From Candidatus Poribacteria bacterium (GTDB lineage Bacteria > Poribacteria > WGA-4E > GCA-2687025): 14,185 bases of DNA. The position numbers and the translations under genes are program-made. The notes below the pieces were generated by a model that worked only from the letters and a program-made list of their open reading frames with translations, searched no databases and had not been told where the DNA came from. The stretch lies in assembly GCA_027625215.1 (NCBI GenBank), contig JAQBWJ010000011.1, positions 1 to 14,185 on the forward strand, in the 5' to 3' direction. Position 1 is the stretch's first letter; each line of letters starts with the position of its first letter. Of this stretch, positions 1 to 8,628 are shown one piece after another.

Positions 1-2143
1 CGTCCGACGTCGCGTTCAACGAAAGACATGCCGTGTACGCCGCGTTCGCCGTCGCGGGGAGTTCCTTTCGCGCGTCCTCATCCGCGTCCTCAATGAGACG
101 ATGGGCGCATCGAGCGTACTCGTAGAACCAACTCGGCTCGTCGTCCTTCACGTCCACCGCAACGGCGTAATGGGGCAACGCGTCGCCGAGTCTGTCGCGT
201 TCGTCCAACAGTCGCGCAAGCGCATATTGATCTCGTCCCCGACGAGGTTCCAACGTCAGCCCCGCCTCAAGGAGCGGTATCGTGGAATCGCCGTCTTTCC
301 TCCGCAGGTAGAGTCCCGCGAGCGCGAAGTAGGAGTCGGTCCGATTCGGCGCGAGTTCGAGCACTCGTCGGAAGTTCGCAATCGACTTCTCTTCGTCGCG
401 CGATTCGTAAAGCGTCGCCAGACGATAAAAGGCGTCAACATGCGTCGCGTCGAGTTCGACGGTGCGCGTGAAGGCGTCAATCGCCTCGTCCTCACGTTTC
501 ATGTCGCGGAGTATCTCGCCTCGCGTGAAATGCGCCGAAGCGTTACCCGGTTGCAACGCGACGAGCTCCGTCAACACGTCCAACGCCTTGCCGACCGCGC
601 CGGAGCCGTGATAGAGGCGCGCGAGCCGTTCCAACGTATCGTTCGTCGCCGGAGCCTGCGCGCGCACCTGTTCATACTGGACAGTCGCCGCATCGGGTTC
701 GCCCGTTTCCTCGTAACTCCGCGCGAAACGATATCGCGCGTCCGTGTCATCGGGAGAAATCAACAGGTGCTTGTCGTATGACGCGATGGCGTCGCCGTGC
801 TTCCCGTCGGCGAACGCTTGATCGCCAACGCGACGAAACCGATCCAACTGGGTCGAGTCCAACTCAACGCCGCGACGATACGCCGATGCCGCTTGATCGC
901 GTTGACCCGTCGCATAATAGAGGTCGCCTAGAGGGAAATGAACGTCGTCGCGCGTTGGCGCAAGCGTCGCAGCCGCCTCATAGTGATCGATCGCTTCAGC
1001 GTACCGCGTCGTCGAAGTCTCCACCTGCGCGTAAAGGATATGCGCCTCCGCGTCATTTGGCTCGATTGCCAACGATTTGTCGAGTGCGACACGCGCCGCG
1101 TCCGCCGACATGGATGCCGTGAAAAACAGGTCGCGCACCGTACCCTTGAATCGGTCGGCATAACCGTTATCCCGCGAGACGGCTTCCCGGTACGCAGCCG
1201 TCGCCTCAGCCGTCTTCCCTTGCGCCCAAAACGCCTCGCCCAGATCGAAATGGAGGCTTGCGTCGTCCGGTTTGATCGCCAACGCCTGTTGGAACAGCGT
1301 TTCCGCTTGGTTGGATTTCGCGTTCTCGTAAAAGATTCGACCGAGCGTTTGGATTTCCGTCGGTTGTTGCCCCTCCAGCTGCGTACCGGAACGGTACAGT
1401 TCGAGCGCTTCGGCATCCGCCCCGTTGCGGGCGCGAATCTGCCCAAGCGGGAAGTACGGCAACCCGAACTTCACGTCGAGCGTCAATGCCTGACGCAGTT
1501 CCACTTCGGCGGTTACGTCGTCGCCTAACGCGATAAGCACGATGCCTTTTCCGTAGTGGGGACGCGCCCAGTCCCGTTGGGCGTTCGTCAGGGCGTTTTC
1601 GTAGGCGGCGAGGGCGTCTTCCCACTTCTCCGTCGCGCGGAAGACTTCGCCCATCGCGTAGTAGGCGGGGATATACGTCGGGTCGAGTTGAACGCATGTC
1701 TTATATTCATCGATAGCGGCGGTTGCGTTCCCAAGTTGATAGTGCACCCCGCCCAACGAAAAATGTCCCATCACGAAATCCGGTTGTAGCGAGACGGCGC
1801 GCTGAAACTTCGCAGCGGCGCGTTCGAGATCGTCGTCGTTGCCGCGCACCGCGAAAGCGTAACCGCCGCCGTATGCAAGGAAGGGGTTGTCCGGCTGTTG
1901 GTCGGAACGGGATTCATATTCCGCGATGACGGTCGGCAGTCGCCCTTCCTTCGCCCACTTGTCTACAAGCGCGCGATGGAGTTGTCCTTGATTGTTTCGC
2001 GCTTTGTCGATGTTCTTATAGTCGCGGTCCAACGCCTCCATCCACTTCCCATCGTCTTGGGAGTGGGTGGCGACGAACGCGACCCAGAGCAACGTCAGCA
2101 CGACACCGATCAAGAAGCGATGGCGATCGCACCATTCACGCAT
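1..2143 (-). CDS. Membrane-anchored/secreted TPR-repeat protein, partial (C-terminus beyond the left edge)
   Basis: An uninterrupted minus-strand frame starts at the ATG 2141-2143 and stays open for 714 codons to base 2 of the window, so the C-terminus is missing. The N-terminus (MREWCDRHRF followed by LIGVVLTLLWVAFVA, residues 11-25) is a signal peptide or membrane anchor, so the rest should lie outside the cytoplasm. From about residue 105 onward nearly everything is tandem tetratricopeptide units of about 34 residues. I count roughly 17, seen as repeated patterns such as AIDEYKTCVQLDP (143-155), AEATAAYREAVSRD (312-325), AIDHYEAAATLAP (384-396) and AIDAFTRTVELDA (554-566). TPRs are protein-binding scaffolds; no catalytic domain is visible. 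The start lies 6 bases after the stop of the upstream propeller gene, and its GGAGGAG ribosome site is inside that gene's last codons, which implies translational coupling. The partner is unknown. Confidence 0.85.
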   Translation of the reverse strand, partial: MREWCDRHRFLIGVVLTLLWVAFVATHSQDDGKWMEALDRDYKNIDKARNNQGQLHRALVDKWAKEGRLPTVIAEYESRSDQQPDNPFLAYGGGYAFAVRGNDDDLERAAAKFQRAVSLQPDFVMGHFSLGGVHYQLGNATAAIDEYKTCVQLDPTYIPAYYAMGEVFRATEKWEDALAAYENALTNAQRDWARPHYGKGIVLIALGDDVTAEVELRQALTLDVKFGLPYFPLGQIRARNGADAEALELYRSGTQLEGQQPTEIQTLGRIFYENAKSNQAETLFQQALAIKPDDASLHFDLGEAFWAQGKTAEATAAYREAVSRDNGYADRFKGTVRDLFFTASMSADAARVALDKSLAIEPNDAEAHILYAQVETSTTRYAEAIDHYEAAATLAPTRDDVHFPLGDLYYATGQRDQAASAYRRGVELDSTQLDRFRRVGDQAFADGKHGDAIASYDKHLLISPDDTDARYRFARSYEETGEPDAATVQYEQVRAQAPATNDTLERLARLYHGSGAVGKALDVLTELVALQPGNASAHFTRGEILRDMKREDEAIDAFTRTVELDATHVDAFYRLATLYESRDEEKSIANFRRVLELAPNRTDSYFALAGLYLRRKDGDSTIPLLEAGLTLEPRRGRDQYALARLLDERDRLGDALPHYAVAVDVKDDEPSWFYEYARCAHRLIEDADEDARKELPATANAAYTACLSLNATSD

Positions 2144-2149
2144 CCCCGT

Positions 2150-4036
2150 CTACTCCTCCACCTGCTGAAGCATCTCCACGTCCAACCGACCGAGTCCGTC
2201 GTTCGTGCCGACCCAAACCCATCGGTCGTCCGCGACGATGCACCTCACGCGAGAACCCTCGAACGCCACCGGGTAACTCACCCCCACCCAACTCAGACTG
2301 GGTGGGCGAAACAGCAACGTTCCGCCTGACGCAACCCAAAGCGTCCCGTGATGATAACTCAAATAGATATCTTCGGGCGCCACGTTGTCCGTCCCAAACG
2401 GGATCGGCGTCCACACGCCCGCGTTTCGGTCCCACTCGTCGATCCCCTTACGGTTCTCGGTGTACCACGAAGTCGCGACTCCGCGATTCGTCACGACGAC
2501 GCTGCGGATCTCATTGCTGCTGAGTCCGTCCGTCGTCGTGAACGCTTCCCAAAAGTTCCCGGCGCGGTCGTAGCGGATCAACCCGCTCTGCCGCGTTCCG
2601 ACCCACACGGAATCAGGTGACATCGCAATCGTCGTGACGTTGCGCCCAGCGAATCCCGACTCCGACGTAAACCGCAGCCAATTCCCCGTCGCTCGGTCGA
2701 ACCGTGAAACTCCTCCGAGCCCGCCGACCCACACTTCCGACGAATCCAACGCAATCGTATCGATCCGGTTGCCCGGCAGTCTGTCGAGGGTCGTATAGGT
2801 GGTGGACGCTTTTGTCTGCTTGTCGTACCGGATGACCCCTTGACCACTCGTCCCGATCCACACCTCGCGCGCGTCCGACGCAATCGCCCGAACAACGGAG
2901 GTCGAAATCGGCGCACCGTTCGTCACGATTTTTAACGGAGAACTCTCAGAACTCAACTCGGTGATACCGTAGACGGTCCCTGCCCACACTTTCGACCCGT
3001 CTAGACTCAGGGCGAACACTTCGTCGCCCGGCATCCCCTCTTGGGTCGTGATGATCGACCACGCGACTTCGGACGCCAGTTCAAGGGCGCGGTCTTGCAG
3101 GTCGGGATCGTCCGTCAGCGTCAAGACGGTCTTCGCCGCCGCGCCGACGGCGTTCATATCGCCCAATTGCAAGTAGGCATAGCCCATCACCAAAAACGAT
3201 TCCGCCTCGTAGTCGCTGCCCGGGTACGATCCGAGCAGTCGATTCAACGCGCTGATGGACTGTTCCGGCAGCCGAGCTTTCTGGTAAAGCGAACCCAGAT
3301 GAAACAACGTCTCCGCCGAGCGCTCCTTATTGGGGAACTGCGACGTCGCCCAATCATGCGCCTTGATCGCCCTGTCGCGCGCTGAGGAGGCGACGCTGTC
3401 CGCGTTCATACTTTGCCGAAAATAGGCGGCGGCGTCATACGCGGCGGACGCGGCGTCCGGGTCGTTCGGGAACGTCTGCGAGAAGGTGAACAAGGCGTTC
3501 GCCGCTTCAAGATAGTCCTTGTTCGCCAACGCTTCCGTCGCCGCAGCACGAATCTTGTCGCCAATCGGGTATCCCGCCGGATCGAGTTGCGCCGCGAGCA
3601 CGTAATGGTTGAAGGCGTCCGACGATTCGGCGCTTTCGAGGTAACGCGCGTATTCATAGTGAGCGCGGGCGTATTTCGGCGAGAGCGTGATCGCCTCGCG
3701 GAACGCCTGCACCGCCGTCTCATCCAGACCCAACTCAACCGCGTCCATCGCCGCCTTCAAGTACTGCACCGCGTCGGACGGGACGTTTTCGCCGCCTTCG
3801 GTAATGAATTCGAGCGTCGTCCCGGCGAGCGGCAACTGCATCTCCATCCCGCCCTCTAATCGGATACCGAACTGCGATTCGCTCGCCCCGACCCAATCTC
3901 CCGTGTAACGGTCGCCGTTGGGCAGCGTGACGCGCACGCGCGCCGCATCCGCCGAACAGGCAACGACCAGCAGCGCGGCAGCCAACCACGCCGTTCGATA
4001 ACGTTCCATCCGTTGTCTCTTCCCTGAGTCTCTCAT
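2150..4036 (-). CDS. Secreted TPR plus seven-bladed beta-propeller protein, probable lipoprotein
   Basis: A 628-residue frame. The likely start is the second Met (codon 10, base 4009), which has AGGGAAGAG upstream and gives a normal signal peptide; the ATG at 4036 has a poorer site. The signal ends in LLVVAC (Cys27), a fair lipobox, so it may be a lipoprotein; cleavage after ADA is the alternative. Residues 33-80 look like a small beta domain. About 87-330 are TPR-like helices (AVQAFREAITLSP at 108-120 is typical). From about 335 to 620 comes a propeller of the Reg_prop type. Its recurring V/L-W-x-G strands start at 350, 392, 435, 477, 566 and 607, and a degenerate copy near 520 fills the gap, giving seven blades about 42 residues apart. 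Such blades are known as periplasmic sensors in hybrid two-component proteins. Here the propeller is free-standing, directly after a kinase/regulator pair, so a sensory or scaffold role is inferred, not shown. Confidence 0.85.
   Translation of the reverse strand: MRDSGKRQRMERYRTAWLAAALLVVACSADAARVRVTLPNGDRYTGDWVGASESQFGIRLEGGMEMQLPLAGTTLEFITEGGENVPSDAVQYLKAAMDAVELGLDETAVQAFREAITLSPKYARAHYEYARYLESAESSDAFNHYVLAAQLDPAGYPIGDKIRAAATEALANKDYLEAANALFTFSQTFPNDPDAASAAYDAAAYFRQSMNADSVASSARDRAIKAHDWATSQFPNKERSAETLFHLGSLYQKARLPEQSISALNRLLGSYPGSDYEAESFLVMGYAYLQLGDMNAVGAAAKTVLTLTDDPDLQDRALELASEVAWSIITTQEGMPGDEVFALSLDGSKVWAGTVYGITELSSESSPLKIVTNGAPISTSVVRAIASDAREVWIGTSGQGVIRYDKQTKASTTYTTLDRLPGNRIDTIALDSSEVWVGGLGGVSRFDRATGNWLRFTSESGFAGRNVTTIAMSPDSVWVGTRQSGLIRYDRAGNFWEAFTTTDGLSSNEIRSVVVTNRGVATSWYTENRKGIDEWDRNAGVWTPIPFGTDNVAPEDIYLSYHHGTLWVASGGTLLFRPPSLSWVGVSYPVAFEGSRVRCIVADDRWVWVGTNDGLGRLDVEMLQQVEE
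2153..2160 (-). promoter_or_regulatory. Shine-Dalgarno site inside the preceding gene
   Basis: Reading the minus strand, TGGAGGAG ends 9 bases before the ATG at 2143. It overlaps the last sense codons (Val-Glu-Glu) of the propeller gene. This supports the chosen start of the TPR gene and suggests that ribosomes finishing the upstream gene help start the downstream one. Confidence 0.6.
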
Positions 4037-4064
4037 GTGCGCCTAAACCCCGCGATCATCGGCG

Positions 4065-5498
4065 TTACGAGTCATCCTCCGACCCGTCCGAGTCAAGCAT
4101 TTCGTACCGTTTCATCTTAGCATGTAACGTATTTCGGTTGATGCCAAGTATATCCGCCGCGCGCGATTTGTTCCCGCTCGTCTGTTCCAACACGAGCCGG
4201 AACAGCGGGATTTCCACTCCCGCGAGCGCTTCATCGTGCAGTTCCCCCACCCGTCCGTCATCGACGTGTTTTTGGGTGAGTCGGCGCAGCCAAAGTTCGA
4301 TGGATTCGCCGCGCTCCGTCTCCGGCGGAGGCGACAGCAGCGGCACGTCCTCTTCCGTCAGAATGTTCCCGCGCGCCATGACAACGGCGCGATGAATGAC
4401 ATTTTCCAACTCGCGGACGTTCCCGGGCCAATGATACTTGTACAATCGCTCCGCGAGCGACTTTGACACCGTGACGGGATCGCGGTTGTAACGCGCGCAA
4501 TACTTCGAGACGAAATACTCCGTCAGCGAGGGCACGTCGTCCATCCGCTTTCGGAGCGGCGGCAGCGTCACGGTGACGACGTTCAGTCGGTACAATAAAT
4601 CTTCGCGGAAGTCGCCTTCATCGGCGGCTCGCGCCAAATCGCGGTTCGTCGCGGTGATGATACGAGCGTCCGTCACGCGTGTTTCGTTGGAACCGACAGG
4701 TTGGAACGTCCGCTCTTGAAGGACGCGCAGCAGTTTCGACTGCACATCGAACGGCATCTCGCCGATCTCGTCCAAGAACAACGTGCCTCCCGATGCCTGT
4801 TCAAACCGCCCTTTCCGGTCGGCGACGGCGTTCGTGAACGCGCCTCGCACATGCCCGAACAGTTCGCTTTCCAACAACGTCTCCGGGATCGCCGCGCAGT
4901 TGACCGGAACGAACGGTCCCGTCGCCCGATGGCTGTTCATGTGGATCGCCCGCGCGACGAGTTCTTTCCCGGTGCCGCCTTCGCCTTGAATCAGCACGGT
5001 GACATCGCTCTCGGCGACGCGCCCGACCGTTTTGAACACTTCCTGCATCAACCCGCTGTTGCCGATCATCTCGTCGCCGTCGCCCACTTTCGGAGGGGCG
5101 GTGGGTTCCGACGACTCGGCGGCTTGCCGCTCGACTGCCAGCAACGCCCGCCGCGCGAGTTCCTGCACCTTCGTCACGTCGAACGGTTTGGTGATGTAGT
5201 CGAAGGCGTGCCGTTTCATCGCTTCGAGCGCGGTTCGCATCGTGCCATGCGCGGTCAGAACGATGATCGGAATGAGTGGGTATTCTTCGCGGAACTTCGG
5301 CAATCGATCGAGCCCGTTGCCGTCGGGCAGAAAGATATCGAGAAACATCACGTCGATGTTGCCTTGACGCAGCGCGTCCGTCGCGTCCGCCAAGGTGTGC
5401 GCGGTCGTCGTTTCAACGCCGAGCGGACGCAGGGCGTGGGTCAGGATGAAACAGAGGTTCGGCTCATCGTCGCAGATGAGGACTCGTTTTGTCGCCAT
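4065..5498 (-). CDS. NtrC-family sigma-54-dependent response regulator
   Basis: A 477-residue regulator that should activate sigma-54 RNA polymerase once phosphorylated by the upstream kinase. The receiver domain (about 5-120) has the acidic pair D10/D11, phospho-acceptor D54 in MFLDIFLPDG, T82 and K104. The AAA+ domain (about 144-375) has Walker A GEGGTGKE (172-179), Walker B TLFLDEIGEM (239-248) and the sensor-region motif WPGNVRELENVIHRAV (357-372). The sigma-54 contact loop reads GAFTNA (219-224) instead of GAFTGA. The C-terminus (about 430-466) is a Fis-type helix-turn-helix, with NKSRAADILGINRNTLHAKM (443-462). The length is normal for the family. A strong GGAGG lies 6 bases before the ATG. 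It sits 38 bases after the kinase stop in the same operon, so they form a cognate pair. The target promoters cannot be read from this window. TAA stop. Confidence 0.96.
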   Translation of the reverse strand: MATKRVLICDDEPNLCFILTHALRPLGVETTTAHTLADATDALRQGNIDVMFLDIFLPDGNGLDRLPKFREEYPLIPIIVLTAHGTMRTALEAMKRHAFDYITKPFDVTKVQELARRALLAVERQAAESSEPTAPPKVGDGDEMIGNSGLMQEVFKTVGRVAESDVTVLIQGEGGTGKELVARAIHMNSHRATGPFVPVNCAAIPETLLESELFGHVRGAFTNAVADRKGRFEQASGGTLFLDEIGEMPFDVQSKLLRVLQERTFQPVGSNETRVTDARIITATNRDLARAADEGDFREDLLYRLNVVTVTLPPLRKRMDDVPSLTEYFVSKYCARYNRDPVTVSKSLAERLYKYHWPGNVRELENVIHRAVVMARGNILTEEDVPLLSPPPETERGESIELWLRRLTQKHVDDGRVGELHDEALAGVEIPLFRLVLEQTSGNKSRAADILGINRNTLHAKMKRYEMLDSDGSEDDS

Positions 5499-5504
5499 GA
5501 CGTG

Positions 5505-5509
5505 CCTCC
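5505..5509 (-). promoter_or_regulatory. Strong Shine-Dalgarno of the response regulator
   Basis: GGAGG on the minus strand, 6 bases before the ATG at 5498. It is a near-ideal site and fixes the start of the regulator gene. Confidence 0.6.
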
Positions 5510-5536
5510 AAAGCGCATCCGGTTCAAGCGATCCCC

Positions 5537-7243
5537 CTAGCCGGAAAATGCGGGCAACACGACGGTGAATCGAGCGCCGCGCGGTTCGTTCGCGGACACT
5601 TCGATATAGCCGTCATGCTCTTCGACAAGCCGTTTCGTCAACGCGAGTCCGATGCCTGTGCCTTTTTGCTTTGTCGTATACAACGGGTCGAAGATCGACT
5701 CCCACAGATGGGGCGCAATCCCCAATCCCGTATCCGCGACTTCCACTTCAACCACCCGCACCGTCCCTGTTGACGACGCTCCCCGCGATTCATCCTCCGA
5801 CGCGCGCGCGATCACCCGCAACAAGCCCCCATCGGGCATCGCTTCCAGCGCGTTCCGCACCAGATTCAGAAAGACTTGTGTCATCTGGTCGCCGTCCACT
5901 TCCACATGGGGAAGTTCGCGCGGCAACTCCTGTTCAACACGGACGCCCCTCGCGGCGGCATCCGCCCCCACTAAGAATACTACATGCTCAATCATTTCGT
6001 GGAGGCGATGTTGTTCGCGTCTCGCCGTCCGCGAACTGCCGAAGTGCAACAATTGCTCCACAACGCGGTTCAACCGATCCACTTCTTGCACAATGATATC
6101 GGTATAACTTTCCGCTTCCTCCCGAAGTTCATCACTGACAGACGCTGCGACGGACTGTCCATCCGCCGACGCTTCTATGGGAACGAGGCTCATTTGGAGC
6201 AGTTGCGCCGCGCCGCGTATCCCGCCGAGCGGGTTGCGGACTTCATGCGCGACGCTCTGCGCCATGCGCCCCAACGCCGCCATGCGTTCATGTTCAACGG
6301 TCGCCTCGATCATCTCTTGAATCTTCAACGCTTGGGCGAAGATCGACGCGAGGATCGTCAGGAACCGCAAATCGTCGCCGAGCGTGCGTTGATCGACGGG
6401 AGCACGGTCGGCGCTGAGAACGCCCGCCGTTCGCCCCTCCATGATGATCGGCACGCATAGGTAGGCGACGGAGCGCGTCTCCCACTCAAACGCGAGCGCG
6501 TCCGTCGCGTTCAGGCGGATCGGTTGTTCCCCAACGTTCGGGACCGCCATCGGTTCGCCGGACGCCATCACCGCGCCGTACAACCCCTCGCCGAGCCGAT
6601 ACCGACCGCGTTCGATCTCGCGCTGCGACAGTCCGTAGGCGTACTTGACGCGGAGCTCCTGCGTCTCCGGGTCGAAGAGCGAGAGCGTCCCGCGATACAT
6701 CTTAAGTCGGTTCGAGACGGTCGCCATGATCCCGTTGTAGAGCCGTTCGAGGTCGAACGTCGTCGCGGTGTTCTGACTGACTTCAAACAGGGCGGACTGC
6801 TCTTCCAAACGTTTCTGAACGTCCGCGTTCGCCGCGTCAAGCGCGACGAGATCGCGTTCGTACGCCGCCCGCGAGACGCGCAACCGCCGCACCGCGACGG
6901 TCGTGATTGCGGACGCAACGGCGAAAACCGTCCCCGCCATTATGAGTCCCGGCTCGTCCGAATGGACAAGCGCATATATCCCTGATGAGACGGTCGTCGT
7001 CACCCATACCGTCCACACATGCGTCGGCGGCGCCATGAACGCGCTCAACAACACGACGACGTAGTAGGCGTGCGAGACGATCAGCGTGACGGTCAATGGG
7101 GAAGCGGAATAGTCGCCGACGGTGTAGACGTAGAAGTTCAGCAGCGCGGCGGTAATCAACAGACCGATGGTGAGCGGGAGATAGTACCCGTCGCCTACCA
7201 CCTCTTCTTGACGTTCATGGATCGGTTGATCGGATTCCCGCAT
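5537..7243 (-). CDS. Membrane sensor histidine kinase with GAF domain (NtrB-like)
   Basis: A 568-residue kinase. Four hydrophobic segments (about 21-41, 51-70, 76-92, 99-118) form a membrane domain with only short loops, followed by a coiled coil (about 121-150). A GAF domain (about 150-308) contains RGRYRLGEGLYGAV (212-225) and PMAVPNVGEQPIRLN (231-245), which recall the GAF domain of NifA-type activators. The kinase core has the H-box SVAHEVRNPLGGI with phospho-acceptor H333, the N-box NLVRNALEAM (460-469), G1 VADTGLGI (502-509), FDPLYTTK (518-525) and G2 GTGIGLAL (528-535), so all catalytic motifs are intact. There is no large periplasmic sensor domain; signals may reach it through the membrane segments or the cytoplasmic GAF. 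Its ATG overlaps the stop of the protease gene by one base (TGATG), indicating translational coupling. It should phosphorylate the regulator just downstream. Confidence 0.95.
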   Translation of the reverse strand: MRESDQPIHERQEEVVGDGYYLPLTIGLLITAALLNFYVYTVGDYSASPLTVTLIVSHAYYVVVLLSAFMAPPTHVWTVWVTTTVSSGIYALVHSDEPGLIMAGTVFAVASAITTVAVRRLRVSRAAYERDLVALDAANADVQKRLEEQSALFEVSQNTATTFDLERLYNGIMATVSNRLKMYRGTLSLFDPETQELRVKYAYGLSQREIERGRYRLGEGLYGAVMASGEPMAVPNVGEQPIRLNATDALAFEWETRSVAYLCVPIIMEGRTAGVLSADRAPVDQRTLGDDLRFLTILASIFAQALKIQEMIEATVEHERMAALGRMAQSVAHEVRNPLGGIRGAAQLLQMSLVPIEASADGQSVAASVSDELREEAESYTDIIVQEVDRLNRVVEQLLHFGSSRTARREQHRLHEMIEHVVFLVGADAAARGVRVEQELPRELPHVEVDGDQMTQVFLNLVRNALEAMPDGGLLRVIARASEDESRGASSTGTVRVVEVEVADTGLGIAPHLWESIFDPLYTTKQKGTGIGLALTKRLVEEHDGYIEVSANEPRGARFTVVLPAFSG

Positions 7244-8625
7244 CAGTTGCCCTGTTGAATGGAGCCCTCGCTGGGTTGGCGCAGGTCGCGGAAGGCGTCG
7301 AACGCGCGTAGGTACTGCGACGCCGCCAGAATCTGCGGATCGTACTCGTAGTCGTCCGTCTCCGGCGTCGTTTCAAGCGCGATCGCGTACTTGATGAGCG
7401 GGTCGCCGAGCACCGCGTTGTCTTCCGCGAGCGCGTCGATGAACGCCCGATACTTGCGTCGCAACGGCGAACTAGTTTCGTCGCGTTTCAATCCGTCCAC
7501 TTGCGCGAGAAGGTCATCCCCTTCACCCTCGACGAACGTCTTGAGCGCGTCGCTTGTCCGCACTTTGCGCCACATTCGCGATTCCAACGGGCTGAACGGG
7601 CTTAACGCCACATGGGGTTCAATGCCGAGTGTGTGAATGTCCACCCCATCCGGCGTATAGTAATGATATGTCGTCAGTTTGACCGCCCCCGCCTCGCCGC
7701 CCTCGCGGAGCGGGTATATCTTCTGCACGGACGCCTTCCCGAACGTCGTCCCGCCCAACAGGATCGCTCGCCGATGCGCCTTCAACGCCCCCGCGACGAT
7801 CTCCGACGCGGACGCGCTCCCGTTGTTCACCAGCACGACAAGCGGCAATCCGGTGCGGGTCGAGCTTTGAATCGCGGAGTAGTCTTCGCGCTCGGCGCCG
7901 CCTTGCGTGTAGACGACCAGTTCGCCCTCTTGAAGAAACTGGCTGGATATCTCGACCGCCGCGCTCAACAGTCCGCCCGGGTTGCTCCGCAAGTCGAGGA
8001 TCAACCCCTTTGCGCCCTGCGCCGAGAGATCGACAATCGCGTCCGACACCGCTTCCGGCGACGACGCCTTAAACTGCGTCAGGCGGATGTAGCCGAGATC
8101 GCCATACACATTCGCGTATTTGACGGACATTTCGGTAATGATGTCCCGCGTGATCGTCAGCACAATCGGCTCATCGACCCCCTCGCGCAGGATCGTAATC
8201 GTCACGTCGGTACCGGGTTCGCCGCGCATCAGATTGGCGGCGTCCGTCGTCGTCATGTCGGTGGTCGCCTTGCCGTCGATGTCGATGATGTGGTCGCCCG
8301 CGAGCACTCCCGCTTCGTCGGCGGGGGTGTCCTCAATCGGGGTGATGACGGTGAGTCGGTTCTGTTTGATCCCGATGTACATGCCCAACCCGCCGAACTT
8401 CCCTTGCGTATCGGACTGGAGGTCTTGGTATTCCGCAGGCGTATAATACTGGCTGTACGGATCGAGCACTCGCAACAACCCGCGTATCGCGCCCTCCACG
8501 AGTTGCGGCACATTCGGATCGTCGTAATGGTTTTGCTGCACTCGCGCGAGCACTTCGCTGAACAGGCTCAACTGCTGAATGACGGTGTTCTCATCGTTCA
8601 GCGATTCTTCCGCCGCGCCGTCCAC
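7243..8625 (-). CDS. S41-family carboxyl-terminal processing protease (CtpA/Prc type), body separated from its signal peptide
   Basis: A serine protease of the C-terminal processing family, expected to trim or degrade periplasmic proteins. Numbering from the GTG at 8625: an N-terminal helical region with RGLLRVLDPYSQYYTPAEY (48-66), typical of S41; a PDZ domain (about 78-160, GKFGGLGMYIGI at its start); then the protease core with GYIRLTQF (178-185), LILDLRSNPGGLL (208-220), and the catalytic pair Ser272 in NGSASASEIVAGAL and Lys297 in GTTFGKASVQ, with Gln301 four residues after Lys. The 25-residue Ser-Lys spacing matches Prc and CtpB. A C-terminal helical tail follows. The GTG at 8625 has no ribosome site and lies three bases after an in-frame TAG; the upstream 32 codons encode a signal peptide, so the natural gene probably began at 8727. 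The family is normally exported. Neighbours are an EnvC-like gene upstream, a common pairing, and the kinase downstream. Confidence 0.9.
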   Translation of the reverse strand: MDGAAEESLNDENTVIQQLSLFSEVLARVQQNHYDDPNVPQLVEGAIRGLLRVLDPYSQYYTPAEYQDLQSDTQGKFGGLGMYIGIKQNRLTVITPIEDTPADEAGVLAGDHIIDIDGKATTDMTTTDAANLMRGEPGTDVTITILREGVDEPIVLTITRDIITEMSVKYANVYGDLGYIRLTQFKASSPEAVSDAIVDLSAQGAKGLILDLRSNPGGLLSAAVEISSQFLQEGELVVYTQGGAEREDYSAIQSSTRTGLPLVVLVNNGSASASEIVAGALKAHRRAILLGGTTFGKASVQKIYPLREGGEAGAVKLTTYHYYTPDGVDIHTLGIEPHVALSPFSPLESRMWRKVRTSDALKTFVEGEGDDLLAQVDGLKRDETSSPLRRKYRAFIDALAEDNAVLGDPLIKYAIALETTPETDDYEYDPQILAASQYLRAFDAFRDLRQPSEGSIQQGN

Positions 8626-8628
8626 GAT

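Noticed and set aside
101..1528. Plus-strand open frames (about 101-781 and 938-1528) at the left end
   Set aside because: They are antisense to the continuous TPR frame, whose repeats are clear. The plus-strand translations show no recognisable pattern.
4701..5540. 279-codon plus-strand frame opposite the response regulator
   Set aside because: Antisense shadow of a gene with complete receiver, AAA+ and helix-turn-helix motifs.
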